DNA of 64,000 nucleotides from an uncultured Bacteroidota bacterium (GTDB lineage Bacteria; Bacteroidota; Bacteroidia; Bacteroidales; P3): NCBI GenBank assembly GCA_902784865.1, contig CACZWL010000007.1, forward strand, positions 40,106 through 104,105. Reading direction: 5' to 3'. The notes below the pieces were generated by a model. The model worked only from the letters and a program-made list of their open reading frames with translations. It did not search any database and was not told where the DNA came from. This document shows positions 17,032-25,188 of the stretch, piece after piece. The position numbers were made by a program, and so were the translations under genes. Position 1 is the first letter of the stretch, and every line of letters starts with the position of its first letter.

Positions 17032-19725
17032 TTACTTGATGATGAGTTTCTCGATTTTGTTGAAGCGGTCGTTGGTCACGCGGACGAAGTAGGCACCAGC
17101 GGGGATGCTGCTGACGTTGATTTCGTTGCTGACCTCGGCATTGACCTTGGCGTTGTAGACAACGCGGCCGCTCATGTCGATGATGCTGCAGTCGACAGTG
17201 CCGGTGACGCCGGTGAGGCTCATGCGGACAGTCGAGGTGGCAGGATTCGGGGAGAGGTGCAGGCGGGTCTCGGGAGCCATAGGATCGATACCGACGAAGT
17301 CGCTGTACTCGGTGGTGGCGGAGATGTTGTAGGTGGTGGGGGCAGCCTCAACGTTGGCAATGTTGACGATGTAGTATTTGCGATAGAGAAGGACGGTACC
17401 GTCAACTTCGTCCGTCACGTTGTACTCTCTGGAGACCATGGAGACGCCAGTGGCGCTGATCTGCTGAGACTCGGTCAGAACCTGACCATTGAGCTTGACG
17501 CTGGTGATAACGCTGTGCTCGCCATCGGGAACGATGAAGATAACTCTGCCAGCTCCAACGGGGGTCTCGAACGACTCGTTGCAGTAAGCGTTGTTGGCAA
17601 TCTCGGCATGGAAACTGTGGTCAGTAGTATTGTCGGAGCAGTCGATATAGATGCTGTTCTTGGGCATGTCAACATATTCACCGACGATCGGGCGGATCAT
17701 GGGCCAGTTGTTGAAGTGAGGATTCATGGAGAACAGCCAGTCGCCATTGTTGCCGACGTAGGGGTCGAAGACCAGCACGTCGTAGGGGCTGCCGGGCTCG
17801 GTCTGGGCATAGTAGGGAGCGGTCTGGGCGTTACGGTCAAGTCTTCTGATGGTGTCGGTATCGTCGACATAGTAGTACTGAGTGCCGGCAGGGGCGAAGT
17901 TACTGGTCGTGTTGATGACGTAGCCGAAACGGTAGGTGGTGTTGGGTTTCAGGACGGGCTGGGTGGGGAAGGAGAAGCTGACGGCATTGTAGTCGTCGCC
18001 AGGCAGGATGAAACCTCTGGTGGGGTTGGCCTCGGCGCCGCTCAGCGTGAAGGAAAGACCATCGATACCACAGTCAACATCCTCCCAAGAGAAGAAGGTA
18101 CCATCATTGTTCAAGACTTCTTCGAAGATGAACGGAGTGATGCTGACACCGCTCAGGTTCTCAGCGGTGAGGGTGGTGGAGGGGATGATTTCCATGCCGC
18201 GGAAGACGAAGTCCTCGGGGATGGTGCTGCCGGTGGTGTAGCGGACGTGCATCTGGTAGTGAGCCATGGTGTGGTGGTTGTCATCACCATCGAGGTAACC
18301 GTCATCGGAGTACTGGGGGGCGAAGAAGGAGCCACCAGCAATCAGGCCGTTATCGTGGGCCCAGCGGTAACCCTCGATGCGGGTGTCGTTGGCGCCATTG
18401 GGCTCGAGCAGGTCGGAGACGGTGTAGAGGACGGTGTCGTAGGGAGTCTGCAGGGCGTTGCCGCCGGTGACGTCAACAGCATAGTAGTTGGCACCGACGG
18501 TGCCGGTGGGCAGGCTGCGGCCCTGGAAACCGTTGGGAAGACCGTTCTGGCCATAGATGTTGTGCACGACGGCAGTCTCATGGTAGCGGATGTCGAGGGT
18601 GTCGATGTAGAAACCACGCTCGTCAACGGCCAGTTGCCAGATGGCGTCTACATTGCCGCCAGCGATGGTCTTGGGGGCGCTGGAGGCAACAGAGGTCCAG
18701 GTGGTACCGTTGCTGGAGGCCGAGATGTTAAGCGTGGCGTTGTTGATGGGGTTGTTGGTCTGGTTCTGAACCTGAGCACCGTAGGTGATGGGGATGTTCA
18801 TGTTCTGGGGGATGGTGCCGTAGATACCGTCGATGGCTCTGGTGCGGACAAGGTTCCAACGCTCGGCGGCGGTGTGCTCGACAATGGCGACATTGTCGAC
18901 AGCCCAAGCATAGCCATAGGCCTGTGAGGTGCCGAGGTTGTAGAGGCGGATGCGGATTTCGACATTAGCCTCGTTGGCCAGGGCGATGGGCATGGTGTAG
19001 CCGGGGCGGATGGGGGCCACCACGTTGCTACCGCTGACGTCGACGCCGCGGACATTGATTTCGCGGGCATACCAGTTGCCATTGACCTTATAGTCGATAT
19101 AGCAACGGTCGGCGAACTTGTAGAGAGCCTGGGTCATGCGGATTTCGATGACGCTGTTGGCGTGGGCCTTGGTCTTGGCGGGGAAGCCAATGTAGGCGTT
19201 GATGGCACCGCTCTGGGCATTGACATCGAGCATGGAGAAGAACATGAAACCGTTGTTGTCGCCGGCATAGCGCAGACCCATACCATATCTCATGATGAAT
19301 GCGGCACCGCCACCATTGACAGAGTCCCAGTCTGCAAAAGCAGGAGAGTTGTTGGCCAGAGTGGAAGCAAAGGAGGCAGAGTCATTGTAGCGCCACCAAT
19401 AGGAGTTGGCCACATTGGGGGTGTGGGCGTTGGCGTTGCCGACAGTGGTGTCGTTGATGGTCATGGAGGCAGTAATTTTGGCGTTCGTGCCATAGGTGAT
19501 GCCTGTCATGTCAGCGGTGGAGAAATTGAAGCAGTGCAGCGTGTCGGCGTCATCGTCCTTCGAGAAGATCGAGGCCTTGTAGTCGACAGGCTTGTTCTTC
19601 ATTTCCGACAGATTCAGGCTGCGCTGGATACCATCGGGGATGTGGCGGGAGAGGGTCCCGGGAGTCTGGGCAAAGGCGAGGCTGGCGCACATTGCGAAAC
19701 TCAGAGCCATTAATGTTTTTTTCAT
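17032..19725 (-). CDS. Large secreted protein with T9SS type A sorting domain
   Basis: 897 aa. The signal peptide is residues 1-19 (ends ASLAFAQ). Residues about 60-280 resemble a jelly-roll/MAM-like adhesion module (WWRYNDSASF, AWAVDNVAIVEH). A long beta-rich middle of unknown fold follows, and the last 75 residues (LHLSPNPATSTVRMSL onward, ending EKLIIK) form a type A C-terminal sorting domain. It is translocated by the Por secretion system and probably LPS-anchored. No catalytic motif was recognised. It ends 24 nt from the bidirectional terminator shared with yicC. Confidence 0.85.
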   Translation of the reverse strand: MKKTLMALSFAMCASLAFAQTPGTLSRHIPDGIQRSLNLSEMKNKPVDYKASIFSKDDDADTLHCFNFSTADMTGITYGTNAKITASMTINDTTVGNANAHTPNVANSYWWRYNDSASFASTLANNSPAFADWDSVNGGGAAFIMRYGMGLRYAGDNNGFMFFSMLDVNAQSGAINAYIGFPAKTKAHANSVIEIRMTQALYKFADRCYIDYKVNGNWYAREINVRGVDVSGSNVVAPIRPGYTMPIALANEANVEIRIRLYNLGTSQAYGYAWAVDNVAIVEHTAAERWNLVRTRAIDGIYGTIPQNMNIPITYGAQVQNQTNNPINNATLNISASSNGTTWTSVASSAPKTIAGGNVDAIWQLAVDERGFYIDTLDIRYHETAVVHNIYGQNGLPNGFQGRSLPTGTVGANYYAVDVTGGNALQTPYDTVLYTVSDLLEPNGANDTRIEGYRWAHDNGLIAGGSFFAPQYSDDGYLDGDDNHHTMAHYQMHVRYTTGSTIPEDFVFRGMEIIPSTTLTAENLSGVSITPFIFEEVLNNDGTFFSWEDVDCGIDGLSFTLSGAEANPTRGFILPGDDYNAVSFSFPTQPVLKPNTTYRFGYVINTTSNFAPAGTQYYYVDDTDTIRRLDRNAQTAPYYAQTEPGSPYDVLVFDPYVGNNGDWLFSMNPHFNNWPMIRPIVGEYVDMPKNSIYIDCSDNTTDHSFHAEIANNAYCNESFETPVGAGRVIFIVPDGEHSVITSVKLNGQVLTESQQISATGVSMVSREYNVTDEVDGTVLLYRKYYIVNIANVEAAPTTYNISATTEYSDFVGIDPMAPETRLHLSPNPATSTVRMSLTGVTGTVDCSIIDMSGRVVYNAKVNAEVSNEINVSSIPAGAYFVRVTNDRFNKIEKLIIK

Positions 19726-19837
19726 TTTGTTTGATTTTTGATGATTAATTGTTTATTTTGTTTCTTTCTTATTATCTTTCTCGTTTCCAGTTCAATAAAT
19801 CGGTTTTTAACACTTCCCCATACACTATTTCACGATG

Positions 19838-19845
19838 CAAATATA
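19838..19845 (-). promoter_or_regulatory. -7 box of the 897-aa T9SS protein gene
   Basis: Reads TATATTTG on the minus strand. CTTG, close to TTTG, lies 18 nt upstream. The leader is about 110 nt and T/A-rich. Confidence 0.65.
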
Positions 19846-19966
19846 GACATTTTTTTTCACCCACAAGTTTTTTTTTGATTTTTTATGATTTTTTTTTTCA
19901 GCAGCCGCCGCACAATAAATTGGCTTCTTTTCAGTTATGGGATACAAAAGAAGTTTGCTGTCTGCT

Positions 19967-21613
19967 ATGAAATATAAAATAGGTATCATATATATTATAA
20001 TAGTCCTGACGCTGCTTGAGGCCTGCGGAGGCAGCCGCCCTGCGGCGACCCCGTCGCCTTACGCGCGCCAGCCCATCAAGGAAGTCACCGCCGAGCAGCT
20101 GGCTGCCGACGGCCTGCTCATCGACGCCCTGGCCTTGCAGGAGAGCGGGCGCACGGACCAGGCCCTCGATGCCTACGCCGCGCTGACGCGCAAGCACCCC
20201 GATGCCGCAGCCGCGTGGTACGAGATGGGGCAGCTGCTCCTGCAGCGCGGATGGACTGACAGCGCCCTAGCCTGCGCGCGCCGCGCCGTCGACCTGCAGG
20301 GCGACAACGTCTGGTACCTCCTCGCCCTGGCCCAGACCTACGGCCGCCGCAGCGAGGCCAAGCCCCTCGCCGCCACCTGGGAGCGCATCGTGGCGCTGCA
20401 CCCCGACGTCCTCGACTACCACTACGAGCTCTCCAACGCCTACATCTCGGCAGGCGACATCCCCGCCGCCGTCGACGCCCTCGACCGCGTCGAGCGCCGC
20501 ATAGGCATCACCGAGCCCATCTCGCTGCAGAAGCAGCGCCTCTGGCAGGCCGCAGGCAAGGACGCCAAGGCCGTCAAGGAGATAGAGAAGCTGGCTGCCG
20601 CCAGCCCCAACGCCAAGCGCTACAACGCCATCCTGGCCGAGACCGCCATGCGCCAGAAACAGTATGCCAAGGCCAAGGCCTACTACGACCGCATACTCCA
20701 GGACGACCCTGCCGACCCCTACGTCCACATACAGCTCGCCGAGCTCTACAAGGCCACCAACCAGCCCGACAAGGTCGACGCCGAGCTCCTTGAAGGCTTT
20801 GCCAACCCCCAGCTCGACAGCAAGAGCAAGATACAGCTGCTGCAAGGCTTCTACACCAACGAGGACTACGCAGGCCCCCGCAACCAGACCATCTTCCGCC
20901 TTGTCGACATGGCCATGGCCGGCGTCGCCGACAGCACCGAGCTGGCGGCCTACTACGGCAACGTGCTGATGTTCCAAGAGAAATACGCCGAGGCGGCACG
21001 CCAGTTCGAGCTTGCCCTGAACCGCGACAGCAGCGACTACGCCGTATGGGACCGCCTGCTGATTTGCCTGGCCGAGATGCCCGGCGACGACCCGCGCCTC
21101 GTGCCCTATGCCACCCGCGCCGCGGCGCTCTTCCCCATGCAGACCCTGCCGCACTTCCTGCTGGCTGTTGCCGCCATCGAGGACAAACGCTACGACGACG
21201 CCCTCAAGGCCGCCCAGGAGGCCGAGCGCTGGGGCTTCAGCAAGGGATACCTCGAGGTCGACACCTACAACCTCATGGCCGAGGCCTACTACCGCACCGG
21301 CCAGTACGACCGCTGCTGGAGCACCTTCGACCGCTGCCTCAAGCTGCAGCCCGACAACAGCGCCATACTCAACAACTACGCCTACTACCTTGCCGAGCAG
21401 GGGCTGCGCCTCGACGAGGCCGAGCGCATGAGCCGCCGCTCGCTCGAGACCGACCCCGCCAACGCCAACAACCTCGACACCTACGCCTGGATACTGCACC
21501 TCATGGGGCGCCACCGAGAGGCCCTGCCCCACATGCAGCGCGCCGCCGACAGCGACCCCGCCAACGAGACCTTCAGCCGCCACCTCAAAGCCATCAAAGA
21601 CGCCATCCGATGA
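19967..21613 (+). CDS. TPR-repeat lipoprotein
   Basis: 548 aa from the ATG at 19967 (an in-frame ATG at 19937 would add ten residues). A hydrophobic helix ends in the lipobox LLEACGG, so it is an outer-membrane-type lipoprotein. The body is mostly tetratricopeptide repeats, clearest at residues 45-120 and at the C terminus (LNNYAYYLAEQGLRLDEAE, ANNLDTYAWILHLMGRHREA). The last two resemble repeats in Bacteroidota gliding/T9SS-associated and envelope assembly proteins. It overlaps the next gene by 4 nt, starting an envelope operon. Confidence 0.85.
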   Translation: MKYKIGIIYIIIVLTLLEACGGSRPAATPSPYARQPIKEVTAEQLAADGLLIDALALQESGRTDQALDAYAALTRKHPDAAAAWYEMGQLLLQRGWTDSALACARRAVDLQGDNVWYLLALAQTYGRRSEAKPLAATWERIVALHPDVLDYHYELSNAYISAGDIPAAVDALDRVERRIGITEPISLQKQRLWQAAGKDAKAVKEIEKLAAASPNAKRYNAILAETAMRQKQYAKAKAYYDRILQDDPADPYVHIQLAELYKATNQPDKVDAELLEGFANPQLDSKSKIQLLQGFYTNEDYAGPRNQTIFRLVDMAMAGVADSTELAAYYGNVLMFQEKYAEAARQFELALNRDSSDYAVWDRLLICLAEMPGDDPRLVPYATRAAALFPMQTLPHFLLAVAAIEDKRYDDALKAAQEAERWGFSKGYLEVDTYNLMAEAYYRTGQYDRCWSTFDRCLKLQPDNSAILNNYAYYLAEQGLRLDEAERMSRRSLETDPANANNLDTYAWILHLMGRHREALPHMQRAADSDPANETFSRHLKAIKDAIR

Positions 21614-22104
21614 AACACCGCCTGCCCCTACTGCTCCTTGCCGCGGCGACCCTCCTGGCCACGGCCTGCCACAGCCTCCGCAAGCCCGCCACGCAACAGC
21701 CTGAGCCGCAGCCCGTCGAGGCCCCTGCGGCGCCGCGCTACACCCTCGTCGCCTTCGCCGGCACCGTCGAGGGGCTCTCCGTCTCCGGACAGGTGCGCAT
21801 GGCGCAGGACAGCGTCATCTGGTGCAGCGTGAGCAAGCTCTTCGAGGTGGGCCGCGCCATGGCCACACCCGACTCCCTCTGGGTGCGCGCACCCCTGGTG
21901 GGCATCAACGAGCGCGGCACCTACGCCGCCCTCAAACGCCGCTTCGGCGTAGCCACCTCGTTCGACGACCTGCAGGAGATACTGCTCAGCGACGACGCCG
22001 AGCAGCGCATCGCCGCCCTGGCCAAGAAGCTGGGCTACAAGGCCTCGGTGCGCATCACCCGCCGCGAGCAGGTCGACCGCCTGACGTTCCCGTTCCAAAA
22101 ATAG
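21610..22104 (+). CDS. Small lipoprotein, DUF4292-like
   Basis: 164 aa. The signal peptide has lipobox LLATAC, a Pro/Glu/Ala linker follows, then a beta-rich domain (DSVIWCSVSKLFEVGRAMATPDS...). The pattern of a substrate checked for 'would be required' by strand-helix repeats is like DUF4292, a LolB-like fold. Placement after a TPR lipoprotein is typical for DUF4292 genes, but most are longer (about 230-260 aa), so this is a short form. The start is the ATG of the ATGA overlap. Role in lipoprotein or outer-membrane assembly is inferred. Confidence 0.65.
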   Translation: MKHRLPLLLLAAATLLATACHSLRKPATQQPEPQPVEAPAAPRYTLVAFAGTVEGLSVSGQVRMAQDSVIWCSVSKLFEVGRAMATPDSLWVRAPLVGINERGTYAALKRRFGVATSFDDLQEILLSDDAEQRIAALAKKLGYKASVRITRREQVDRLTFPFQK

Positions 22105-22112
22105 CACATGCC

Positions 22113-22859
22113 ATGAAAAAAATCCTCGCCGCAGCCCTGGCGCTTCTGCTGCACGGCGCCCTCGCCGCCCAGCACCACGCCCTGCGCATCGCCGACACAG
22201 CGGAGTATGTCGTCGACAGCTACCTAACCATGCTCAACGCCGACGGCCTGCCCAAGGACAGCCTCCTCGTCATCGAGACCCTCGTCACCGTCCACGGCTC
22301 GGCCGACGCCACCCTCATGCGCCGCTGGTACCAGCATCCGGGCATGTTCCGCATCGAGGTGGAACACAATGACTACCTGCAGTTTGCCATCTACAGCAAC
22401 GGCGCCGGCCGCTACCGCCACTTCAACCCCCACGGCAGCACCTGGACCGACATCACGGCCGAGCAGTTCGCCCACCACCTGGCGGGCTACGACTGGCGCG
22501 GCCCCCTCTACGACTGGCGCGGCAAAGGCGCCTCCCTGGCCTGGAACGGCACCACCACCCTCAAAGGCCAACCCCTGCAGGTCGTCCAGGTCAAAGGCCC
22601 CGAGATGTTCGACCGCTACTACATGTTCGACCCGGCCAACAAGCTCCTCACCCTCATCATCGAAACCGACAGCGACACGGCCTCCTACCGCCGCGTCAAC
22701 CCCAACCGCATCGACTGGAAGACCATCCACGAATACACGCCCGTAGGCCCCACCCTCATACCCACCCTCGAGAGCTTCATGCGCGGCGGCCACATCACCT
22801 TCCTGCGCTCCACCGTGCGCCTGGCACCGCGCGACGAACGCCTCTTCAACAACGACTGA
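22113..22859 (+). CDS. Periplasmic LolA-like protein of unknown function
   Basis: 248 aa with a signal peptide (ends ALAAQ). The mature part reads like a half-barrel lipid-carrier fold: MRRWYQHPGMFRIEV, GRYRHFNPHGSTWTDIT, QVVQVKGPEMFDRYYMFD, then KLLTLIIE. This strand order (salt-bridged strands, substrate conversion phrase KGP...) resembles outer-membrane lipoprotein-sorting proteins. It follows the DUF4292-like gene with an 8-nt spacer and precedes tadA by 3 nt. Family is tentative. Confidence 0.6.
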   Translation: MKKILAAALALLLHGALAAQHHALRIADTAEYVVDSYLTMLNADGLPKDSLLVIETLVTVHGSADATLMRRWYQHPGMFRIEVEHNDYLQFAIYSNGAGRYRHFNPHGSTWTDITAEQFAHHLAGYDWRGPLYDWRGKGASLAWNGTTTLKGQPLQVVQVKGPEMFDRYYMFDPANKLLTLIIETDSDTASYRRVNPNRIDWKTIHEYTPVGPTLIPTLESFMRGGHITFLRSTVRLAPRDERLFNND

Positions 22860-22862
22860 CCC

Positions 22863-23312
22863 ATGGGCATACTCCTCGACCCCGACCAGCACTTCATGCG
22901 CGAAGCCCTCCGCGAGGCGCGCCAGGCCTACGACGAAGGCGAGATACCCGTCGGCGCCGTCATCGTCTGCGACGACACCATCATAGCCCGCGCCCACAAC
23001 CAGACCGAGCGCCTGGCCGACGTCACCGCCCACGCCGAGATGCTGGCCTTCACCGCCGCCGCCGAGCACCTGGGCGCCAAATACCTCACGGGCTGCACCC
23101 TGTACGTCACCCTCGAGCCCTGCCCCATGTGCGCCGGCGCTTCGGCATGGACCCAAATCTCGCGCATCGTCTACGGCGCCGCCGACCCCAAGCGCGGGTT
23201 CGCCACCCTCGGCAACGCCATCCTGCACCCACGCACCACGGTGACCGCCGGCATCATGGCCGACGAATGCGCACAGCTGGTCAAAGACTTCTTCAAACAA
23301 AAGCGGGGCTGA
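22863..23312 (+). CDS. tadA: tRNA adenosine(34) deaminase
   Basis: 149 aa. The zinc-binding deaminase motifs are HAEM (His and catalytic Glu) and PCPMCAGA with two cysteines. The N terminus FMREALREARQAY and loop GEIPVGAV are typical TadA. It converts A34 to inosine in tRNA-Arg(ACG). It is the last gene of the envelope operon; its stop codon lies within the stem of a hairpin shared with the convergent rubredoxin. Confidence 0.95.
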   Translation: MGILLDPDQHFMREALREARQAYDEGEIPVGAVIVCDDTIIARAHNQTERLADVTAHAEMLAFTAAAEHLGAKYLTGCTLYVTLEPCPMCAGASAWTQISRIVYGAADPKRGFATLGNAILHPRTTVTAGIMADECAQLVKDFFKQKRG

Positions 23313-23326
23313 TCGCTCAGCCCCGC
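23294..23326 (-). terminator. Intrinsic terminator of the rubredoxin gene
   Basis: Ten-bp perfect stem (GCGGGGCTGA/TCAGCCCCGC, 23303-23312 and 23317-23326). On the minus strand it is followed by CTTTTGTTTG. It overlaps the tadA stop codon. Confidence 0.8.
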
Positions 23327-23343
23327 CCCTCGTCTCTGCGGCC

Positions 23344-23505
23344 TTACTCGGCAAGCTCGAAATCGTCCTTGCCCACTCCGCACAACGGGCACACCCAATC
23401 GGCGGGGATGGCCTCGAAGGCAGTGCCGGGAGCAATGCCGCTGTCAGGGTCGCCGGCGGCGGGGTCGTAGACGTAGCCGCACACTTTGCAAACATATTTC
23501 TTCAT
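23344..23505 (-). CDS. Rubredoxin
   Basis: A 53-aa single-iron electron carrier. The two CxxC knuckles are CKVCGY (Cys6, Cys9) and [11 protein letters not shown] (Cys39, Cys42), with the usual aromatic core and length. It is monocistronic, with a strong promoter at 23551-23583 and a terminator. It probably donates electrons to flavodiiron or peroxidase partners; the flavodiiron gene lies 20 kb away. Confidence 0.97.
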   Translation of the reverse strand: MKKYVCKVCGYVYDPAAGDPDSGIAPGTAFEAIPADWVCPLCGVGKDDFELAE

Positions 23506-23856
23506 GTCTTTCAGTTTGTTAGGATTATTACTAGGTTAATTATCACCCTGCAAATATACAACTTTTTTTTTCACCGGCACAAAAAAAACGTACCCACACG
23601 CGCGGCAGCGATGGGAAATAATGGGAAAGAGTCGAACCATTCACCTACCAGATACCTACCAGACACCTACCAGACACCTACTCCCCCAATCACCGCAGCC
23701 ACTCTATCCACTCTCCCGGCAAGGCAGAACCACCCCCCTGCTACGCACTGTCGCCCAGCACCTTGCACCAATTTTCACCTGGCGGCATACTATTTTCGCC
23801 CCGCTGGCGTTACTACCTGCATAAAGAACACCATTAATCAACCCAACACACACAGC
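23506..23856. other. 351-bp spacer with repeat copy B
   Basis: Apart from the rubredoxin promoter it contains 3.6 tandem copies of an 11-mer (ACCTACCAGAC/T) at 23643-23682, then a GGCAGAACCA motif near 23723. Both occur in other spacers. The open frame running through here into the nucleotidyltransferase is Pro/Thr-rich and shows no protein similarity, so I treat it as non-coding. Confidence 0.75.
23551..23583 (-). promoter_or_regulatory. Promoter of rubredoxin
   Basis: On the minus strand TTTG, 21-nt spacer, TATATTTG: an excellent Bacteroidota match. The leader is about 45 nt. Confidence 0.85.
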
Positions 23857-24747
23857 ATGAAACCCACATTACTCGTACTCGCCGCCGGCATGGGCAGCCG
23901 CTACGGCGGCCTGAAACAGATGGACGGCGTAGGCCCCAACGGCGAAATCATCCTCGACTACAGCGTCGAAGACGCCATACGCGCCGGCTTCGGCAAAGTC
24001 GTCTTCGTCATCCGCCACAGCTTCGAGCAAGAATTCAAAGCCCGCATCAACGCCGGGCACTACGGCAACCGCATCGCCGTCGAATACGTCTTCCAGGAGC
24101 TCGACCGCCTGCCCGCCGGCTTCACCGTCCCCGAAGGGCGCGAGAAACCCTGGGGCACCAACCACGCCATCCTCATGGCCAAGGATGCCATCCACGAGCC
24201 CTTCGCCATCATCAACGCCGACGACTTCTACGGAAGAGACGCCTTCCAGGTCATGGCCGACCACCTGCGCACCCTCGAGGGCAAGACTGGGGCCTACTGC
24301 ATGGTGGGCTACCGGCTGGAGAACACGCTGAGCGAGAACGGCACCGTCAGCCGCGGCGTCTGCCAGACCGACGACAAAGGCCTCCTCGTCGGCATGACCG
24401 AGCGCACCTCCATCGGCCGCACCCCCGACGGCATAGCCTACACCGACCCCGACGGCTCCAGCCACCCCCTGCCCGCCGACGCCACCGTCAGCATGAACCT
24501 CTTCGGATTCACGCCCGACTACTTCGAGAAAAGCGAGAAACTGTTCGTCGACTTCCTCCGCGAACACGGCTCCGAACTCAAGAGCGAATACTACATCCCC
24601 TTCGCCGTCAACACCTTCATCGCCGACGGCACCGCCACCATGACCGTCCTCAAGACCACCGCCCAGTGGTTCGGCGTCACCTACAAGGAAGACCGCCCGA
24701 TGGTGGTCGACCGCCTCGCCCGCCTCCACGCCGAAGGAGTGTACTGA
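23857..24747 (+). CDS. Sugar-phosphate nucleotidyltransferase family protein
   Basis: 296 aa. The N-terminal Rossmann-like nucleotide-binding motif is LAAGMGSRYGGLKQ, with PNGE and ILDYSVEDA following, the metal-binding Asp pair is in INADDFYG, and EYYIPF comes later. It resembles UTP-glucose-1-phosphate uridylyltransferase-like enzymes of Bacteroidales, but lacks features that would define the sugar. The start at 23857 gives a compact N terminus. No operon partner is evident. Confidence 0.85.
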   Translation: MKPTLLVLAAGMGSRYGGLKQMDGVGPNGEIILDYSVEDAIRAGFGKVVFVIRHSFEQEFKARINAGHYGNRIAVEYVFQELDRLPAGFTVPEGREKPWGTNHAILMAKDAIHEPFAIINADDFYGRDAFQVMADHLRTLEGKTGAYCMVGYRLENTLSENGTVSRGVCQTDDKGLLVGMTERTSIGRTPDGIAYTDPDGSSHPLPADATVSMNLFGFTPDYFEKSEKLFVDFLREHGSELKSEYYIPFAVNTFIADGTATMTVLKTTAQWFGVTYKEDRPMVVDRLARLHAEGVY

Positions 24748-24778
24748 TACGCCCCTTAAACTCCCCGCCTCCGGCGGT

Positions 24779-24841
24779 AATCTTGGAGATCCTGGAAATC
24801 TGCTTGCTTTTCCGCCGGGCAACTGAAAATCTTGGAAATCT
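24779..24841. repeat. AAATCTTGG/AAATCCTGG repeat array, left of the GxxExxY pseudogene
   Basis: Units ATCTTGGAGATCCTGGAAAT (24780-24799) and AAATCTTGGAAATCT (24827-24841). They occur inverted on the other side of the pseudogene: the 15-bp unit is repeated exactly inverted at 25124-25138, and the 20-bp unit matches 19/20 inverted within 25166-25188. Confidence 0.8.
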
Positions 24842-24843
24842 AT

Positions 24844-25102
24844 ATGAATCTGAATATTTCAGACAAAGAGCTGCCAGATGCCCTTTCCCATGAAATCCGA
24901 GGGGCCGCCATGGAGGTGTATAACCATCTTGGTCCAGGATTGCTGGAATCGCTTTATGAAAAGGCCTTGATAATTGAACTCCAGATGCGGGACATAAAGG
25001 TTGAGTCGCAAGTTCCAATATAAAGTAACATACAAAGGGGTGTCCATTAACGGAGAGTACAGATTAGACCTTCTGGTGGAAGATTCTACCATCCATAACG
25101 GC
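24844..25102 (+). pseudogene. Frameshifted and truncated GxxExxY protein gene
   Basis: Frame 1 from the ATG at 24844 encodes MNLNISDKELPDALSHEIRG and the family signature GLLESLYE, then stops at 25021-25023 after VESQVPI. The next frame continues with YKVTYKGVSINGEYRLDLLVED, exactly what should follow in this family, so a single-base indel has occurred. Similarity ends at about 25102, before the catalytic E-L-K motif expected of this PD-(D/E)XK-like family. An intact homologue is at 30538-30963. It is bracketed by inverted repeat arrays. Confidence 0.8.
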
Positions 25103-25123
25103 GCACGCCAATCAGATTCCTCT

Positions 25124-25188
25124 AGATTTCCAAGATTTGCCATGAGCCATCAGAATAAGACAAATAATTTCCAGGATTTCCAAGATCT
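25124..25188. repeat. Inverted copy of the AAATCTTGG array, right of the GxxExxY pseudogene
   Basis: AGATTTCCAAGATTT (25124-25138) is the exact reverse complement of the left inner unit. ATTTCCAGGATTTCCAAGAT lies within 25166-25188. The second unit is translated as NFQDFQDL at the start of the methyltransferase gene. Confidence 0.8.

Noticed and set aside
16993-18927. Long plus-strand open frame opposite the 897-aa T9SS gene
   Set aside because: It is a GC-rich shadow with Gly/Val-rich composition and no motif. The minus strand has a signal peptide, sorting domain and promoter.
23611-23856. Open frame extending the nucleotidyltransferase upstream
   Set aside because: It translates tandem repeats into a Pro/Thr-rich stretch; the family N terminus begins at 23857.
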